Origin: an uncultured Cetobacterium sp.
Lineage (GTDB): Bacteria; Fusobacteriota; Fusobacteriia; Fusobacteriales; Fusobacteriaceae
Direction: 5' to 3'
Assembly: GCF_947072685.1 (NCBI RefSeq)
Contig: NZ_CAMTIK010000016.1
Coordinates: forward strand, 1 to 43,582
DNA: 43,582 nucleotides
The position numbers and the translations under genes were made by a program. The notes beneath the pieces were generated by a model that was not told the origin of the DNA, did not search any database, and saw nothing but the letters and a program-made list of their open reading frames with translations. Below, piece by piece: positions 42,857-43,582 of this stretch (the stretch's first letter is position 1; the number at the start of each line of letters is the position of its first letter).

Positions 42857-42932
42857 AATAATATATTGGTTGACAACTTGCCCTCGTGGTTCCACCACTT
42901 TTCTTTAAAAAAAAACGCCAACTTGTATTATT
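42857..42932 (-). ncRNA. Candidate structured leader between rpsJ and rplC
   Basis: On the - strand, AATAATA (42932-42926) can pair with TATTATT (42863-42857), then TTGG (42921-42918) with CCAA (42869-42866), enclosing a GTGGT-GGA-ACCAC hairpin (42898-42886). The word CAAGTTG occurs twice, before and after that hairpin, and a run of nine U lies in the first joining segment. The structure ends just before the rplC ribosome site. The gap (42840-43017) has no reading frame. Confidence 0.4.
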
Positions 42933-43017
42933 CTGTAAGGATAATTTAATTCTTCAATTAGCATCAAATTACCCGAAAATCAGCTGTTTGCTTTTTTTTA
43001 GAATCTTCTTAAAACAA

Positions 43018-43329
43018 TTAAGCTTGCTTTATTTCAATTCCAACACCAGCTGGTAAGTTAACTGCTGTTAAAGAAGCAATTGTCTTAGGGTTAGAGTTTT
43101 TAATCTCAACCATTCTTCTGTGTACTCTCATCTCGAATTGTTCTCTCGAGTCTTTGTTTACGTGTACTGATCTTAGTACCGTGTATTTCTTGATTTTTGT
43201 AGGCAGTGGCATTGGTCCTGCGATCTCTGCACCAGATTTCTTAGCAACCTCCACTATCTTCTTAGCTGACTGATCTAATAAAGTGTGATCATAAGCTTTT
43301 AAGTAAATTCTTAACTTGTTAGAAGCCAT
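43018..43329 (-). CDS. rpsJ: 30S ribosomal protein S10
   Basis: 103 residues, also the partner of NusB in antitermination. [20 protein letters not shown] and [20 protein letters not shown] are signatures. First gene of the operon, with an AAGGAGG some 13 bases upstream and a weaker AAAGG closer to the ATG. Confidence 0.98.
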   Translation of the reverse strand: MASNKLRIYLKAYDHTLLDQSAKKIVEVAKKSGAEIAGPMPLPTKIKKYTVLRSVHVNKDSREQFEMRVHRRMVEIKNSNPKTIASLTAVNLPAGVGIEIKQA

Positions 43330-43362
43330 TTTACCTTTCGCACCTCCTTAAAAGTTTCGATT

Positions 43363-43384
43363 AAAAGAATTAAATAATTCTTTT
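43363..43384 (-). promoter_or_regulatory. Hairpin at the 5' end of the S10 operon mRNA
   Basis: AAAAGAATTA and TAATTCTTTT form a perfect inverted repeat (43363-43384) with a two-base centre, placed within the first ~30 bases of the predicted transcript. It may protect the 5' end. Confidence 0.5.
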
Positions 43385-43397
43385 GTACACTCTGGTA

Positions 43398-43425
43398 ATT
43401 ATACCATATTTTTTACAAAAAGCAA
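43398..43425 (-). promoter_or_regulatory. S10 operon promoter
   Basis: On the - strand TTGCTT (43425-43420), 16-base spacer, TATAAT (43403-43398), with AT-rich sequence upstream that could act as an UP element. Transcription would start near 43391. Confidence 0.78.
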
Positions 43426-43471
43426 ATGTTTTTTGTTTATATACAAAAGTTTTTTTGAGCTTAATAACAAT

Positions 43472-43503
43472 AATATAGAAGGGGTTAATTCCCCTTCTAT
43501 ATT
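43472..43503 (-). terminator. Intrinsic terminator after tuf
   Basis: AATATAGAAGGGG (43472-43484), loop, CCCCTTCTATATT (43491-43503), a perfect 13-bp stem 35 bases after the tuf stop. The U-tract is weak. Confidence 0.75.
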
Positions 43504-43538
43504 GAACTAATTTTCACTAGTTCTAAAAATAAGTTAGA

Positions 43539-43582
43539 TTACTTAGTAATTTCTGCTACAACTCCAGAAGCTACTGTTCTTC
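43539..43582 (-). CDS. tuf: Elongation factor Tu, C-terminal end (partial)
   Basis: The last residues RTVASGVVAEITK followed by TAA are visible before the window edge, matching the conserved C-terminus of EF-Tu. The position just upstream of rpsJ is the common str-S10 arrangement. Confidence 0.88.
   Translation of the reverse strand, partial: RTVASGVVAEITK

Overview
The window is about 43.6 kb of AT-rich, densely packed bacterial chromosome. The forms of L2, RpoA and other ribosomal proteins, the very low GC content, the frequent TTG/GTG starts with strong GGAGG sites, and the gene content together suggest a member of the Fusobacteriota (Fusobacteriaceae; a Cetobacterium- or Ilyobacter-like organism is possible). 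That assignment rests on recognition and was not checked by a search. No tRNA, rRNA, CRISPR array, prophage or insertion sequence was seen.

Layout. 1-3,990 is a small accessory stretch: the tail of an unknown + strand gene, a lipoprotein, a CPA1-type cation/proton antiporter preceded by a 54-residue membrane protein, a short exported protein, a thioredoxin-like protein with a Cys-rich tail, a basic exported protein, and a decayed acetyltransferase-like remnant. 3,992-7,047 (-) is a tight gnd-zwf-pgl operon for the oxidative pentose phosphate pathway, divergent from lon (+). A YfcE-type phosphodiesterase (-), a SEC-C protein (+) and an NCS2 purine permease (+) follow. On the - strand come an alpha/beta hydrolase, an AbgT transporter, the operon birA-mnmA-pepP, galE, and the operon coaE-rlhA-pgpA-cinA-XRE/cupin regulator-FakA/FakB fusion. 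A cold-shock gene precedes the largest unit.

27,568-43,329 (-) is the complete merged S10/spc/alpha ribosomal superoperon in classical order: rpsJ, rplC, rplD, rplW, rplB, rpsS, rplV, rpsC, rplP, rpmC, rpsQ, rplN, rplX, rplE, rpsN, rpsH, rplF, rplR, rpsE, rpmD, rplO, secY, adk, map, infA, rpmJ, rpsM, rpsK, rpsD, rpoA, rplQ. The 3' end of tuf lies just upstream, separated by a terminator and a strong promoter.

There is no obvious exotic defence or biosynthetic system here. The signals most worth following are regulatory RNA candidates in unusually long gaps of the ribosomal operon (rpmJ-rpsM and rpsJ-rplC), an inverted repeat over the lon promoter, a hairpin that masks the ribosome binding site of the small membrane protein next to the antiporter, and the fusion of fatty acid kinase with its acyl carrier protein. 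Many start codons are set from Shine-Dalgarno position rather than from the longest reading frame; six genes in the ribosomal operon appear to start with TTG.
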